Source of the DNA: Agarophyton chilense
Taxonomy: Eukaryota > Rhodophyta > Florideophyceae > Gracilariales > Gracilariaceae
Assembly (NCBI GenBank): GCA_030374765.1
Contig: JARGXX010000116.1
Location: 992,001 to 1,056,000 of the forward strand
DNA: 64,000 nucleotides
Direction: 5' to 3'
The translations under genes and the position numbers were made by a program. Positions 18,779 to 30,609 of this stretch are shown here, one piece after another. Position 1 is the stretch's first letter. Every line of letters begins with the position of its first letter. The notes under the pieces were generated by a model. That model was not told the origin of the DNA. It saw only the letters and a list, made by a program, of their open reading frames with translations, and searched no databases.

Positions 18779-19420
18779 ATGGCGCCTATGAATGTGGAGA
18801 AAAAGGAGCTGCGCGATAATGATTGGAAATGGGTGGGAGAGATCACCGGACAAGATCAGTGTAAAACCTTTTACGGGCTCGTCAAAATCGCTGTGGACTC
18901 GGACTATACGATTGAGGTCAACCTTAGTGATGGGGAATCGTCGTTTTTGGGCAGTGTTGAAAATGAAGCAGAGCCTCGAGAATCTCTGGCATATATGCCC
19001 GCAAGTTCCAGGCTAGTTGCGATTCGCAAGTCATTTTTGCAAAAACCTCCACTTGCTCGAGTGGAGAACGGTGAACTGCGTATCTCAGTTCCATGGGGAA
19101 TTGAATACAATGCGGCCATTAACCTTGACGTAGAGAGCATCCGATTAGAAAAGGTCCAGGGCAGCACCTCGTTCTTAACTTTACTGTTCGGGCAAATTGA
19201 AAAGAGAAGGCAAGTTCTGCAATCCTTGCAAGAACGAGCACATCATATGAAGACGGCGAAGAGTGATCTTCGGCGAGCGCAGAATATCATTGAAGGGTAT
19301 TTGAATTCACGCCCGGAGCGTTTGCGAATTGCAGCGCAAATTCTGAATGAGTTCAAGACAACTTGCCGATTAACGAAAGGAGAAGAGCATGGTCCAGAAG
19401 AGAATATAGGTAAGGATTGA
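18779..19420 (+). CDS. XRCC4-like non-homologous end-joining factor
   Basis: 213 aa. XRCC4 is the scaffold that binds DNA ligase IV and XLF at double-strand breaks. The layout fits the family. An N-terminal beta head (about 1-120) includes FYGLVKIAVDSDYTIEV and NLSDGESSFLGSV, which line up by eye with the head strands of human XRCC4. Then LDVESIRLEKVQ lies where human XRCC4 has FNLEKVE, and it leads into a long heptad-rich helix (about 130-200) with ERLRIAAQILNEFKTTCR in the position of the ligase IV-binding stalk. The C-terminal tail is short. A donor-like GTAAGG lies at 19409 in the last codons, so the real tail may be spliced differently. The final 51 bases overlap EMC6 on the other strand. 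PAXX or XLF are the alternatives; the stalk favours XRCC4. Confidence 0.7.
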   Translation: MAPMNVEKKELRDNDWKWVGEITGQDQCKTFYGLVKIAVDSDYTIEVNLSDGESSFLGSVENEAEPRESLAYMPASSRLVAIRKSFLQKPPLARVENGELRISVPWGIEYNAAINLDVESIRLEKVQGSTSFLTLLFGQIEKRRQVLQSLQERAHHMKTAKSDLRRAQNIIEGYLNSRPERLRIAAQILNEFKTTCRLTKGEEHGPEENIGKD

Positions 19421-19752
19421 GTTTCGGCCGAAGGCTCCAAAAAATAGAACTGTAGATATGGGAGCTCGAAGATATCTTCCTGGGTCGAAAAAAGTTTTGA
19501 ACAGAAGGGTGATCGTAATCATGAGGGAAACAAGAATGTAGAATAAGAAGCCTTCGAAGCCTTGCAATCCGAGTATACCTGCCGCTGCTCCACCGGCTGC
19601 ATATCCAAATATGCGTCTGTTACGGTGTTAGACAAGCGTAGTATGCGCATTAACTGTTGTAGTCAATAATAGACGTACATGAAAAGCAAAATCTTTTGGT
19701 TTGCTGCGTAAAGGTTTTGCAACTTTACGCCCTGGATCGACAGAATCGTCAT
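19370..19752 (-). CDS. EMC6: EMC6, ER membrane protein complex subunit 6, two exons
   Basis: 106 aa; exons 19752-19679 and 19616-19370. The donor is TTCAT|GTACGT, a CTAAC branch site lies at about 19628-19632, and the acceptor is AACAG|. The spliced product has the EMC6 core: an NAxxL-like start (YAANQKILLF), then AGILGLQGFEGFLFYI (compare human AGILGLTGLYGFIFYL), a second membrane segment, and a third ending TYILFWTMLF (human TYVLFWTFLY). EMC6 is a core subunit of the ER insertase that places tail-anchored and multipass proteins into the membrane. Length matches the family (about 110 aa). An in-frame stop precedes the ATG. Its last codons are antisense to the end of the XRCC4-like gene. Confidence 0.88.
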
Positions 19753-20846
19753 TTCGCGAACAGGAAGCTGTCTCCCAGCTCAATGCAATCCAGCTCTTGA
19801 GCTCTGCAGAAACAATGATTGAATCAGGAACAATGCGAATATCTACATGCCCTGTTTGCTCTGGTCTATTAGACCAAGAGCACCGATACCAACCTTTCGA
19901 TGGTAGGCCAATGCCTTGGACAGCGCCGAGATATTTCGATCCACCTTTCATATTTACCAAGCCAAAATTACGTGTAAACCTTTTGGAGGCAGATGAAGTG
20001 CAACATAGTAGTCTCCCTTTCTGACGGCCTTGGCATCAAAACAACGGTCAATTCAGCGCATCATCGTGCGATATAGTACTGAAATCTTACACAAAACTAT
20101 CAGCCGAAAAAGTGTTTTCGCAGATGCGCAGATGTAATAATGAGACGCTAAACGAAGGTGAGCATTTTAACTCTCTTCAATGCGAACAAAGCGCAGAAGA
20201 CAAGTTTCGCGTCCGTAGATCAACGTCTACCGACTGTGAAGAACAAACAACGAGCATGGCTGGCATGTGATAGCAATGACCGGAAAAGTAGCTAGTCCTT
20301 TCAGGGAGGGAAAGGTTCTTTCGGAAGGACCCTTATAGCATGACATTGGAATCAAACAGCATGCCCCCATATGAGTGCATTCATAGGCGAGAATTGTCAA
20401 GTGTTGATTGACGCCATGCCCTTTCGCATATTTCATTCCCTTCTTCTAGACTAGATCTATGACGAAACTGAACTTCCAGGTCCTCTTGATGACCTATGAA
20501 AACGAATTTCGAGCTTAACAACAATACCAAAGCCAAATACGAAGCGACATTTCAACGTACTCGTATAAACTTGGACCGTCCGCATCGCAGCATCAGTGAC
20601 AAGGAGACAAAAGAATCAATGCTGTATAGGTGTCACCTTACTGGAATCCCCCATTTTCTGCTCCACGAGAGGCTTTTCAAGCCCCGGGCAGTGTCGATAA
20701 CATGCTGCGGAAATTCCAGGTTCTTTTGCACATCTCGTTTCGGGCCGATCAACAAATGTCCTTCCAGTCAAGTTCTAAACTTGAGTTTCAAAAGTCGTTT
20801 GTATAAGTGCGTCGTCGAATCCTTCGTTACAACGAGTGTTCTGCTA
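19753..20846. other. Intergenic region between EMC6 and CSB
   Basis: A minus-strand frame in the first 200-250 bp, upstream of EMC6, has an ATG at about 19949 and fairly natural composition (SKGWYRCSWSNRPEQ...). It overlaps EMC6 exon 1 in another frame. It may be 5' leader, an upstream ORF or a chance frame, and I recognise no family. A 127-codon plus-strand frame at 20496-20879 runs antisense into the CSB 3' end and is probably chance. The rest shows nothing recognisable. Confidence 0.35.
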
Positions 20847-23800
20847 TTAATCAAAGTTATTGTTCAGTCTCCATACTGAGGATCCATTAGGCCCAGCTCC
20901 CTTAACAAGAGTCGCGATTTGCTTCAAAAGTGACTTGAATTGTTGTAGAGACTCAGCCGAGTTTTGAACCCTAGATTTGAAGCTCTCAACTACTTCTGCC
21001 GATGAGCACTGACGACCTCGACCCTTGAAGAATTCTACTAAGTCAAGTAGCAACGCACTTGGCTTCGAATCAGTAGCTCCTGGATTCATTGCGGCCCCAC
21101 CTTCTCGTTGAGCAATCTTGCTGAGTAGTGCAGATGCTCTAGATTGTCCATTTCTACTTGGCCTGTTCACATATCCAGCTAATCCGGACTTCCCAGTCCA
21201 TGTTGGAACACCTATTCCAGTCCGCCTTCGTCTACGAGCAGAGCGCTTCAACTCTTCCATAGCTTCTCGTGCGATTTTATTGGCTTCATATTCAATCACA
21301 GAAACATCTTTCCCCTCATTTCCGGCATTTAAAATTGCATCATGATTCATGGTGCTCGACAGTTGGCCATCTGCCAAGTTTTCCAAAAGAGAGTTCAAAA
21401 GCTTTGCATTTCCATCTTCAGGGGCATTAGTACCACTAGCCTCAGCTTCCCCCGTATTCACTTCCGCTACTTCCCTTAAATCATTCGCCTTCGAGAAATT
21501 ATTCGCTTTCGAGGCTTTGACTTCCTTTGCGTTTGTACCAGAAAATATATCTCCAGTCTCAGTTCCATTTTCGTCATCTTCCACCAGCGTGAACAAGTCC
21601 TTGATATCCTTTGGCTTAAAAAACCGGCGTTGACGAGGATCGCTTAGCACCTTGTTCGTCATGAATTGCTTGTATATCTACAAAAACACACATAGATTAA
21701 TGGAGAAGCAGAAGTGACACAATTAGCAAATTCGATGTTGCCGCGGCGCCCGATTATCACTCGAAATGCATACTTACCTGTCTGTGATAAATCTTTTCTT
21801 CGATTGTTCCAGTTGTGATAAACCTGTAAATCGTGACTGGCTTAGTTTGCCCGACACGCCAAGCTCGTTCTCTGGCTTGTAAATCAATACTTGGGTTCCA
21901 ATCAGGATCGTAAAGCACAACTCGATCTGCGCCAGTTAAGTTCACTCCCAAGCCGCCTACTCGGGTTGTCAGCAAGAAAATAAAAACGGTTTCGTTATTG
22001 TTGAAATTATCTATGAGGTCCATGCGAGATCCTATCGGGGTCTCCCCATCCATTCTTTGATACGTATAGTTCCTTTCCTTGACGAACGACTCTAAAATAT
22101 CCAGCATCGTCCGTGTTTGACTGAAAATAAGAACTCTGCTTTTGGCAGACTGCCACGCTTCAAGGACCCGATTTAGGACGATCAGTTTTCCTGACCGCTT
22201 CCAGTTTCCATAGTCAACGGGACGTTCCTCCCTCTCTTCTACGGTATGAAATACTCGCCCTTTGGCAGTCTTTTTGCGTTTGTGGCCAGCTTTTTCTAGA
22301 ACAACTATTCCTCTCGATATATCTGCGTCATGGTCGTTGTGAAACAGAGGGATATCACAATGATTACAAACCTTGCGAAGAGCAGTAATTGCATATAAGA
22401 GGTTCAATTTGCCTTGTAATACTTGTCGTACAAACCTGGACTTCAGGAACTTTTTGTATTTTTCACGTTGCTCAGCAGTTAGACGGACAAAAAGAATTTG
22501 CTCATTCTTCTCCGGAAGCTGTTTTGCGACATCTTTCTTCAGTCGTCGCAAGAGGAAGGGTGATATCAAATCGCGCAACATGAGCGAACATTTGTATGCC
22601 GTATGCACCTGGGATTTGCTTGCTGTAGCATATCCACCCATCGTAATTGGAACGACAAATTGCTCTTGGAAAATGGGAAGCGTTCCTAGTTTTCCAGGAA
22701 ACACGAAATCGAAAAGACTCCAGAGTTCCTTCAGGTGATTTTGCAATGGAGACCCGCTGAGAATTATACGATGAGGAGTATCGAACCTTTTGCATGCAAT
22801 GGTCACTTCCGCGTCCGGAGATTTCATTTTGTGACCTTCATCTGCGATCACATAGTCAAATCGATCCACTAACATGCCATGATTCTTTCTCACTTGTTCA
22901 TAGCTGGTGATTAGAACGCCATTCGCATCATTCACTACGTCGCTTACAATGACTTCAGGATTATATTTGGAGTACACTCTTCTTTTCTTCTTGTTCCGTT
23001 GCGTTTGTGGCTCGTATGAATGATGGAGGATTCGAACGCGAAATCTAGGCCACCAAGCTCGAAATTCTCGAAGCCATTGCCGCATGACTGTTGTCGGGGC
23101 CATAATGAGAACTGAGCCCGGGAGCTGTCCGCTGTAGTTCAACGCTGCCAAGAATGCGACTATTTGAATTGTTTTTCCTAACCCCATTTCGTCGCCAAGA
23201 ATACCCCCAGTCCCTTGAGCATGAAGTTCCCACAGCCATTGAACCTGGTCCGGAAGAAAAACACAATGAACAGTTAGTGGCTTCCGTGCAATTAGGAACG
23301 ACGTGAATACATGTGAGCCGCGATTAATATTTCTTACCCCTGTCTTCTGGTAATCGAAAAGTTTGTCGTATATTGAACAAGGCATTCTAAGACCACCTTC
23401 AAGCTCTACTTCCTCCTCATCCGCCATAACCCAATCATCACCTTCCTTTAACCCTTGTACAGAATCCTCGGACTTCTTATCTTCACGCTCTTCATCAGCA
23501 AAGTCTACAATGTCCTCAATACTTACTTTCCTTTTCTTCTTGGCCGGCTTGTCCACATCGATTGACCAGCTATCATCCTCAGAAGAAGAGGGTTCTTCCT
23601 CTGATTCATTAGGGCAATATTCATCTTCCTCATCGGGGGCATTTGCTTTGCTTCGTTTCCATTGTTCAGATGAGTATTTTTGGGTGTGAGACGCTCTCTG
23701 TGATTTGGCGGACGATCCGTTTCCGGTTTCCACAGAAAAATCATCTTCACCATCACTTTGATGGGCTTCTTGAAGGGAAACTTTCACTCTACGACGAATA

Positions 23801-24252
23801 ACACCAGAAGACACTGTCGTCTTTCCTTTATAGCTAAACTGGTCTTGAAATGGAGTGACGCGTCCTGTCCTGACAAGAAAGTCGAGTTGGGTTTCGCCTG
23901 GCTTTCGTTCGTCGTCTGCGATTGCCGACTGAACAGCGTTTGTTTTCTTAACGATCTCTTGACGAGCTTCACTGGCCTCAAAGAGCTTCCTCTTTTTTCC
24001 TTCAAGTACTCTAATTTTTCCCTGAATGGAATTTAGACGGCGGTTCTTTTGCGTGGAAAACGACGATTTTAGAAGCACTGCTTCCTCTGTCCGAAGTGTT
24101 TGTAATTGCTGATCTAATTTTTCTATATTGGACTCTAGCTCTTGAGCTTCAGCAGTCCTGGCTTGCACCTCTGCACTCGCCAAAATGACATCTTCCACTG
24201 CTTCTATGCTCTGGGCGTTGACGCCTAATTCTGATAGATTTGGTTCGGACAT
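20847..24252 (-). CDS. CSB/ERCC6/Rad26-like SNF2 ATPase of transcription-coupled repair, three exons
   Basis: Exons 24252-23338, 23244-21778 and 21677-20847 (about 1070 aa). The second intron (100 bp) has CAG|GTAAGT and TTTTTGTAG; splicing joins KIYHRQ to [11 protein letters not shown], the exact CSB sequence context. The first intron is 93 bp (GTAAGA, CACTAAC, GACCAG); it has no stop and keeps frame. Removing it gives [15 protein letters not shown], the normal family junction. Domains: N-terminal coiled coil (about 30-100); acidic and Lys-rich region (about 160-280); helicase lobe 1 with DEMGLGKT (about 323-330) and DEGH; lobe 2 with [11 protein letters not shown] and [26 protein letters not shown]; and a C-terminal winged-helix/ubiquitin-binding-like segment ending [13 protein letters not shown] recognises stalled RNA polymerase II and recruits the repair machinery. 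Motifs are intact. Only the 5' start is not independently supported. Confidence 0.94.
23245..23337 (-). other. In-frame 93-bp intron in CSB
   Basis: GTAAGA donor, CACTAAC branch site and CAG acceptor on the minus strand. It is a multiple of three and stop-free, so retention would insert 31 residues just before helicase motif I. Confidence 0.85.
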
Positions 24253-25385
24253 CTGGAGAGCACTTTAACCGTTTTGCTCGTCAAATTTCGGTCACGATCC
24301 TTTTGTAGATTGCTCTGCTCTGAAGTGCAGGACAGAGCCGGTGGATATATACTCTACAAGCAGACTTTAAACGAATTGAACTCCCTCAATTTACGTCACA
24401 GGTTTTGATTCTGTCCTCATCAACTTGGTTGTAGACACGAATTGATTTGTCGAAAACCTCACTTTGCAAAAAGTCGGAGTTCCTTTGGTTCTGCGCAATC
24501 TTCGTGAAAGCAGAAGAATTAGGAAACAAGACAGTGAGAAAAAAACTTCTTCAGTGAAAGGAAAGCATGATGCTTCCTCCCGACAAGAAGTGCTCGAGAA
24601 GCTGCAGTCGATGCAGAGTTGAAGACTTGACTGGCTTTGAAGAAGCCATCAATTTGCTCCGAGCTTCTGAGCAGCCTCTTCCTGCCTGCAATGCATCGTC
24701 AGCCCTCGCGACCATAAACAGAAAAACATGGATTGGAAAATGGCTTTGAAAGCCCAAAAAATTAAAACTTTGAACAGTTTTGAAGTATTCGAGAACGACA
24801 CTAAGATATTCGAACCGCCGTGCGTCCATCCAGCGCCCGCATATCTTAAACTGGATCGCTTCGCTCTCCAAAAGCGTTTCGGGCATTCCCAACGACTCCA
24901 CCACGCTGAGCTTCATCAGAAATGATTGTAAATACGAAGTGCTCTTAGTATTCGACGCAATCCATGGAACCCGCGACATGAGTTTTCCTTCTCATGTTTC
25001 TCAACATGCGGGCTGTACTTTTTCGTCAATTTCTAATTGACTGTGACGGAAGACATCAAAACGCCGATAAGTTACTCATTGATGGTGGGGAGCAAGAGAA
25101 ATACGATCGGTTCGGTTTATTACGTCTTTGGTAAGTTGATCCCGAAAGCCTTGAGAATAGATGCGTTGCTATGAATGCCTGGGGAATGTTCAATGAAGAT
25201 CTACAAATGGAGTCGATAGGGACATATGAGTGCCGTGATTAGATCTCCTGGAACTCGACCATTGGTCGAGGATCTGAGATGTGAACTGGGCCTGATCAAC
25301 TTTTGATTTCTGCCCGTCTTACACGCTAACGAACATCTCTGTGTTAATTTTTTTTTATGCTCAGTTCTAGATCGACATTGAGACC
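24253..25385. other. Intergenic region with unresolved overlapping ORFs
   Basis: Lies between the CSB start and the kinase 3' end, both on the minus strand. At 24551-24979 a 142-codon minus-strand frame with a true ATG overlaps plus-strand frames of 60-86 codons (24567-25040). Both show mixed natural-looking composition, and neither has a motif I recognise. A small spliced gene here is possible but cannot be resolved. The rest (24980-25385) shows nothing. Confidence 0.3.
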
Positions 25386-28176
25386 TCAGTTAATCTGTAC
25401 ACTGTCCTGGTCCAGCAATCAGGACACACTCATTCCCACAGGTGAAGTTGCACGTACCTTCGAATCGGTTGTAGTCAGAAGTTGTATGATATCATGATAT
25501 CCACCTCTCTCCGCCTCATGTATCGCCGTTGAACCCCACCTGTCGCGATGACCCACATCCGCACCACGCTCGAGCAACAACTGAACAATATCTCGGCGCC
25601 CCTCAGAGGCGGCCACCTGTGTCAATAAAGTGAGATTTTGTTAGATCATTAAATGAGATTGTTGGGGTTTGTACAGGAATGTAGAGAACTCCTGTCTGCT
25701 AACTTACCATCATTGGCGTTCTGCGATCGTAATCAGCGCAGTTCACATCCAAGCCATTCGTGAGAAGCTTCCGCATGTTTTCCACATCACCATCCGCTGC
25801 CGCGATCATGGCGGCTTGATTCAACAAATTCTCCTTGTGATGAGAGTCGAGCATACCAAACCCATCGGCGTGGCCGGAAATTCTGCCTTCGATAGATCTC
25901 AGTAGCCTGATAGGCTCACTATCGCCGGATCTATTGGCAAAGTTCATTGCATCGACGAGAGGTGAATTGTTCCATCGATCAAAGGACAACCTGGCACCAG
26001 CGGAAATCAATAATCTAATGCAATCCGTGCGTCCTTCTGCGGCGGCTACACGAGCGAGGCAACACAAGAAGCAGGGGGGAACAATAATTGAACGTTAGTG
26101 AGATACTTCTAGATAACCCATTCACCATTTCACACCAACGAAATACAGTTTTAACTTACCGACATGAAGAGAGGTTCGCTTGTCGTAGTCAGAATAGTTT
26201 ACCTTCGCGCCCCTGTCAATCAACCGACCAGCCAAATCCGTCTGTCCTCTGTACACGGCCTCAAGTAGTCGTTTGGAAAGGTCATCTTCATCCAGTCGGT
26301 CATCTTCGGTTTCTAGCCGGCCTTGCTGTCTAGCAGACACAGTCTGCCTCTCCATGAGATCAGCAGAAAGAGTATTACTTGTTAGGATATCCAGGATTTC
26401 CCCAAAACTTGGTCTACTGTTAGCATCAGCAGCCCAACATTTCTTTATGAGGTCTTCAAGAACCTTGGGAACCCGATCTTCCTCGTAAAATTCCGGTCTA
26501 TTTCCTTCGACAACATGAAACATGACCTGGATGGGTGACTTCTTGGCAAACGGAAACCTGCCAGTGTACATCTCATACATCACAATTCCAAACGAGTACA
26601 CGTCGGCAGCTGGAGTGTACGGCTTCAGTTCCATTATTTCCGGAGCCATTGTATACGGGGTTCCAACTATATTTCCCTTTACTGGCTTTCCAGAAGAACT
26701 CAGATGCACTCCAGATGCATTGTTGACGAACTGGCGACTAAGGCCAAAGTCACAAATCACGCAATGAGTTAATGATTGATTGATGAGAATGTTGCTTGTT
26801 TTCAAGTCTCTGTGCAAAATTGGTGGCGAAGAGGCATGAAGATAATACATGCCACGAGCGACTCCGCAAAGCATTTCGACGGCTTTTTGTGGCGTGAAGC
26901 GGCGCGGATTCGGACCATGTAAATAATTGGCCACAGAACCGCCTGTGTATAATTCTGTGACGATGCAGACGACTGGTTCAAAACATATACCCATGTAAAG
27001 CAAGCAGTTTGGATGTCGTATTTGCAAAAGCAGCCAAAACTCCTCGACATAATCGCCAACCACATCCTTTCGGGTCTCTTCCACAGAAGTAGAAAGTTTG
27101 TCCACGCCTGCGGCGTCACCATGACCGTCCTTGAAAACTTTGACGGCCACAGGTACATGCATCCATTGACATTCATATACAATGGCGCAGGCACCTCTGC
27201 CAAGAATCTTTCCAAACTTGATATCATCATAGTTGATAATGAAAGGCATGGCGGCATTGACTTGTTCATTAGTTGGATCATCGGCCAAGTCTTTTCGACT
27301 GTTGGTGCGCAACAAGTCCCAACGATGAGACGTCAAATCGCGGCGGACGAGTTTTTGTTTCTTGGGCATGGGAATGCGAGGTCGCTTTCGAGAGGCGGGG
27401 GAAGAGGAAGCAGATGGAAGCTTCCAGTCCACGCGAGGATGCGAAGGGGAAGAAGCATCGGCGCGAACAAGACCATTCCTCTCCAAGTTCAGTTCAGCAA
27501 GGTCGAGTCGGCGCTTTTCGATGTACTTCAAATGCTCGCCAGCGACCGATTTCAACTCGTCAAGCCACTCTGTGACGTTGTCATCGCTCTTGAGCTGTTC
27601 AATGAAATCGCAGTATGAAATGCCGTTGTCAGCGGAATGGGAGGACTCGGCGATAATCTCGTCCGCAACATGTTGAATGCGTTGCTCGTTGTCTTCATCT
27701 TCATCGAGCTGCTCAACCGAGTCTGTGACCTCAGAGGCGATGCGCTGCATGAGTTTCAACGCGCTGCACAGCTGATCACGCGAGAGGAAGCCGTTTCCAT
27801 CTTCGGCACTGTCATAAATGGAAAATAAGTACTTGAGCCTTCTCTCGGTCGTGCCGCGACAAAGCACTGCATACCCCAGGATGAACTCGCGCAGCGTGAC
27901 ACGGCCTTCGAAGTCGTCGTTAGAGCTGTCGAAAATGTTGAACACGAGCTTGGGATCAATGGTAAGTTCGGTGGCTATGAAATCGCCGGTGGCCTCTTGA
28001 AACTGTTCAGGGAGCAAACCTTCATGGCGGGGGTCTATGCGCTTGTAATAGTACACTAGGGTGTCAATTTCGGAATGGCTGAGGTTGTTCTGCAAACCAA
28101 GCAGGCGGGCACCGCTCTCATCGTAGTCGGGGCGCTGAGGCGGTGGTTGGGCATCCTTGACGAAGCTATTACCCAT
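25386..28176 (-). CDS. EF-hand / TKL protein kinase / ankyrin-repeat fusion protein, four exons
   Basis: Exons 28176-26160, 26045-25708, 25616-25458 and a short last exon ending near 25386 (about 840 aa). Junctions GTCG|GTAAGT, ATG|GTAAGT and AAG|GTACGT pair with clean AG acceptors; each ankyrin junction restores LHVAAAEGR or MMVAASEGR. The start MGNSFVKD has Gly2, so N-myristoylation is conceivable. Residues 30-200 resemble a calcineurin-B-like EF-hand module, with loops near 83-97 and 122-134 that are degenerate or carry insertions. A Raf/TKL-like kinase domain (about 317-600) has GRGACAIVYE, VAVKVF (Lys346), HRDLKTSN (Asp457), DFGLS (Asp476) and GTPYTMAPE, so all catalytic residues are present. 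From about 630 to the end are ankyrin repeats (DLAGRLIDRGAKVN, CIRLLISAGARL, DIVQLLLERGADVG). The likely role is calcium- or membrane-linked signalling; the substrate is unknown. The last exon is the least certain. Confidence 0.88.
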
Positions 28177-30600
28177 GTGGGCGCCAAGACAAGAGGAGGG
28201 GGCGGGCGCAACGCCCGGAAGAGGCTCAGGCGCACGAATTTGGGTGTTGGACGAAATGGTTGAAAAGAATAAAGGGATGGTGCAACGGGGCAAGATGGCG
28301 CCAGCTGCAGACAAGACAGAGACGAAAACGCAAGTAACACACAGCGGGCGGCAGGGAGAGCGCGGTAGGTAAAGATAGTAGTAGGTGAGGATAGCAAGCA
28401 GGGAGGAGGAGATAGATATTGCACACCAGCTGAAGCTTGCGGAACGGCGCGTTACGTTTAATAGGACGGGGCACGCCCGAGTGCCTGCCTGGCAGATGTG
28501 CAACGGGGGGGGGGCATGGGCGCCCCAGCCAGCGCACAGCGACGCGCGGCATGGCTCGGCGCTGCTCTCACGCAAGATATGACACTCACACGACAGCACA
28601 CACAGCGCTTGCAACGCTTTCACACGCAATAGGGACAAAAAAAAAGATTGCACGAGTTGCGATACCCTAATACTGTAGAATCTTTGCAAAGTTCAAAATC
28701 GAAACGCTGCCAGTGGTCGTTTACCTTCAGACCCGTTCTTCTCAACAGCCAATGGACGCCTTTGGAAGCATTTTGCTGATGGTAGGGTTTTCTCATTTCA
28801 CCGCTGCCTCACGTGCGTCCATCTCGTTTACGCTGCTGTAGGTGCATTTGCGCGACCACATGCTAGAACCATCGCAAGATCGGTCTCCTGCTTACAAATT
28901 ATTTAGAACCACCTATCTTCAATCCGCTGCCGAGATCTCGAACCATGTCCGCAGGGGATTGCGGAAACCCCAATAACTGCCTTTGTTTTACGTCTACCTC
29001 GGCGTCGCATATCGCCGCCCATGCTATCACTCCCACCCTTATTGCGCGAAACGCACAAGTTCAGCTCACTCTCTTCAATACCTCGTTTTAGAATGCACAT
29101 CAATATGCATTCAGAGCACCACCGCCGGGATATCGAAAGCACGCATGATGGAAACGAAAGTGGGCGTGCATCGATGCTGGGATTCGTTTTAGTGAGTTTA
29201 AGCATAGCGAATAGCTTCTTCAGAAGCTCTTTGCGGCTATTTGTATGAGAGTTGTATCATAAACCGCATGTAGAAATGGGGCTCGAGAAGTGCAGCACTT
29301 CCTCCCGAGTCGCAGGAGGGGGGGACCATTTTTGCCTTGGAATGATTCATTCGCGCATTGGCTTATCTATTTACCCTCCTCGCACTGGAACGAGTGTGAT
29401 TATTCAGCGGTCCTTGGTACCCCCATTCAATCATTGGAATTGAAAAGCAGGAAAGTCTAGATTTCATATCGGGTGTTTACTTCTATTATTAATCACTCAC
29501 AAGCTGTGTTGCACTACCATCACTAGCTGCTCCGACGTTGACCAAGTCTTGAGTCTTGTTGCAACATTCAAATGCTGACTCTGCGAGAAGGAGCTGATAA
29601 AGAGTGGAGGAACGCCGAAGAATATCGCATAATTTGAACGCGAATCAAAGGTTTGAGCGAAAGAGGGCTGCACCCCAAGCTTTGAGAGCTACGCTGAGCT
29701 CATCAGGAGAGGGAAGAATGTACTATTGTAGTTACTTCTAAGAGATAAAATTTGATAAGGCTTTCCCGCCTTTCTGGAGAGGTAGCTGACACTCAACGCA
29801 GTGCAGAAACTTCGCTGATGCTGCGCCGACGAGGAACTTCACTCCTTTCAAAAGGGGTCTGTAACCCTCATCTGCTCTCAGAGAAGGACAGCATTGAACT
29901 GCCAGACTAAGCAAAAAGATACCACTTTCACTGATAGCATCGCTACAAAATTACTACTCCAAACAATACGATACCAAACACAACACCTGTGACGATCAAT
30001 TTGAAACCTAACAAGCCGGAGAGTTTCAGCCAGCCCCGTAGCTGTGACCAACTATCGTGAAAACCTGAACAAATCTAACCGATATGAAATGTAGTTTAGT
30101 CATAAGTCATATTTGTGTACACATATTATACACGTAGACCACGATTAGGATGCCTGTAGCTTGAAGATGAGCACTTCACCATGACGAAAGATTCAAACAT
30201 CAGATAACAATCTACGAAGGGCAACACATTGTATGAAGCTTCATACGCTCACATGATGATCACAGATCATTGCTATGTAGCACTATGACCTCTAGCACTC
30301 TTCAAACGAATCAATCCATCTCTGTTACAGCCGCCGATCTTATTGCCAAACATCAGGTAATTCAAAAAAACTTCGAAGCCCCAATAAGGGTGAAGATAAA
30401 AGGCCGATCTATACAGCGTCGATTCTTCTGAATCTGTATCTGTTGCGGGGGTTAAAATAAATACTTTTATTCAGAATGGATGAAAGGTCTATACACGTGA
30501 ATATGGCAGACCATATTCGGACCCTCGTACTTGATCATGCTGAAAAGTGATGGTGCAACGGCAGTGCATCCCACAGCGACAGCTCTTGACACTGCACTTC
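28177..30600. other. Upstream region of the kinase gene and gene-free DNA
   Basis: The kinase frame stays open upstream to 28689 but without an ATG; this is GC-rich 5' leader and promoter, with a run of G at about 28506-28514. From 28700 on I find no gene, RNA or clear repeat, only short frames with no recognisable content. This is where the gene island ends and the repeat-rich region begins. Confidence 0.4.
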
Positions 30601-30609
30601 GTACCATCT

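Noticed and set aside
20496-20879. 127-codon plus-strand ORF at the CSB 3' end
   Set aside because: Runs antisense into the CSB C-terminal coding region and has no recognisable motif.
24551-25040. Overlapping ORFs on both strands upstream of CSB
   Set aside because: Neither strand shows a known motif or clear splice pattern; kept only as an unresolved region.
28177-28689. N-terminal extension of the kinase frame
   Set aside because: No ATG in the open stretch; starts at TTG. MGNSFVKD at 28,176 is a natural EF-hand-protein start.
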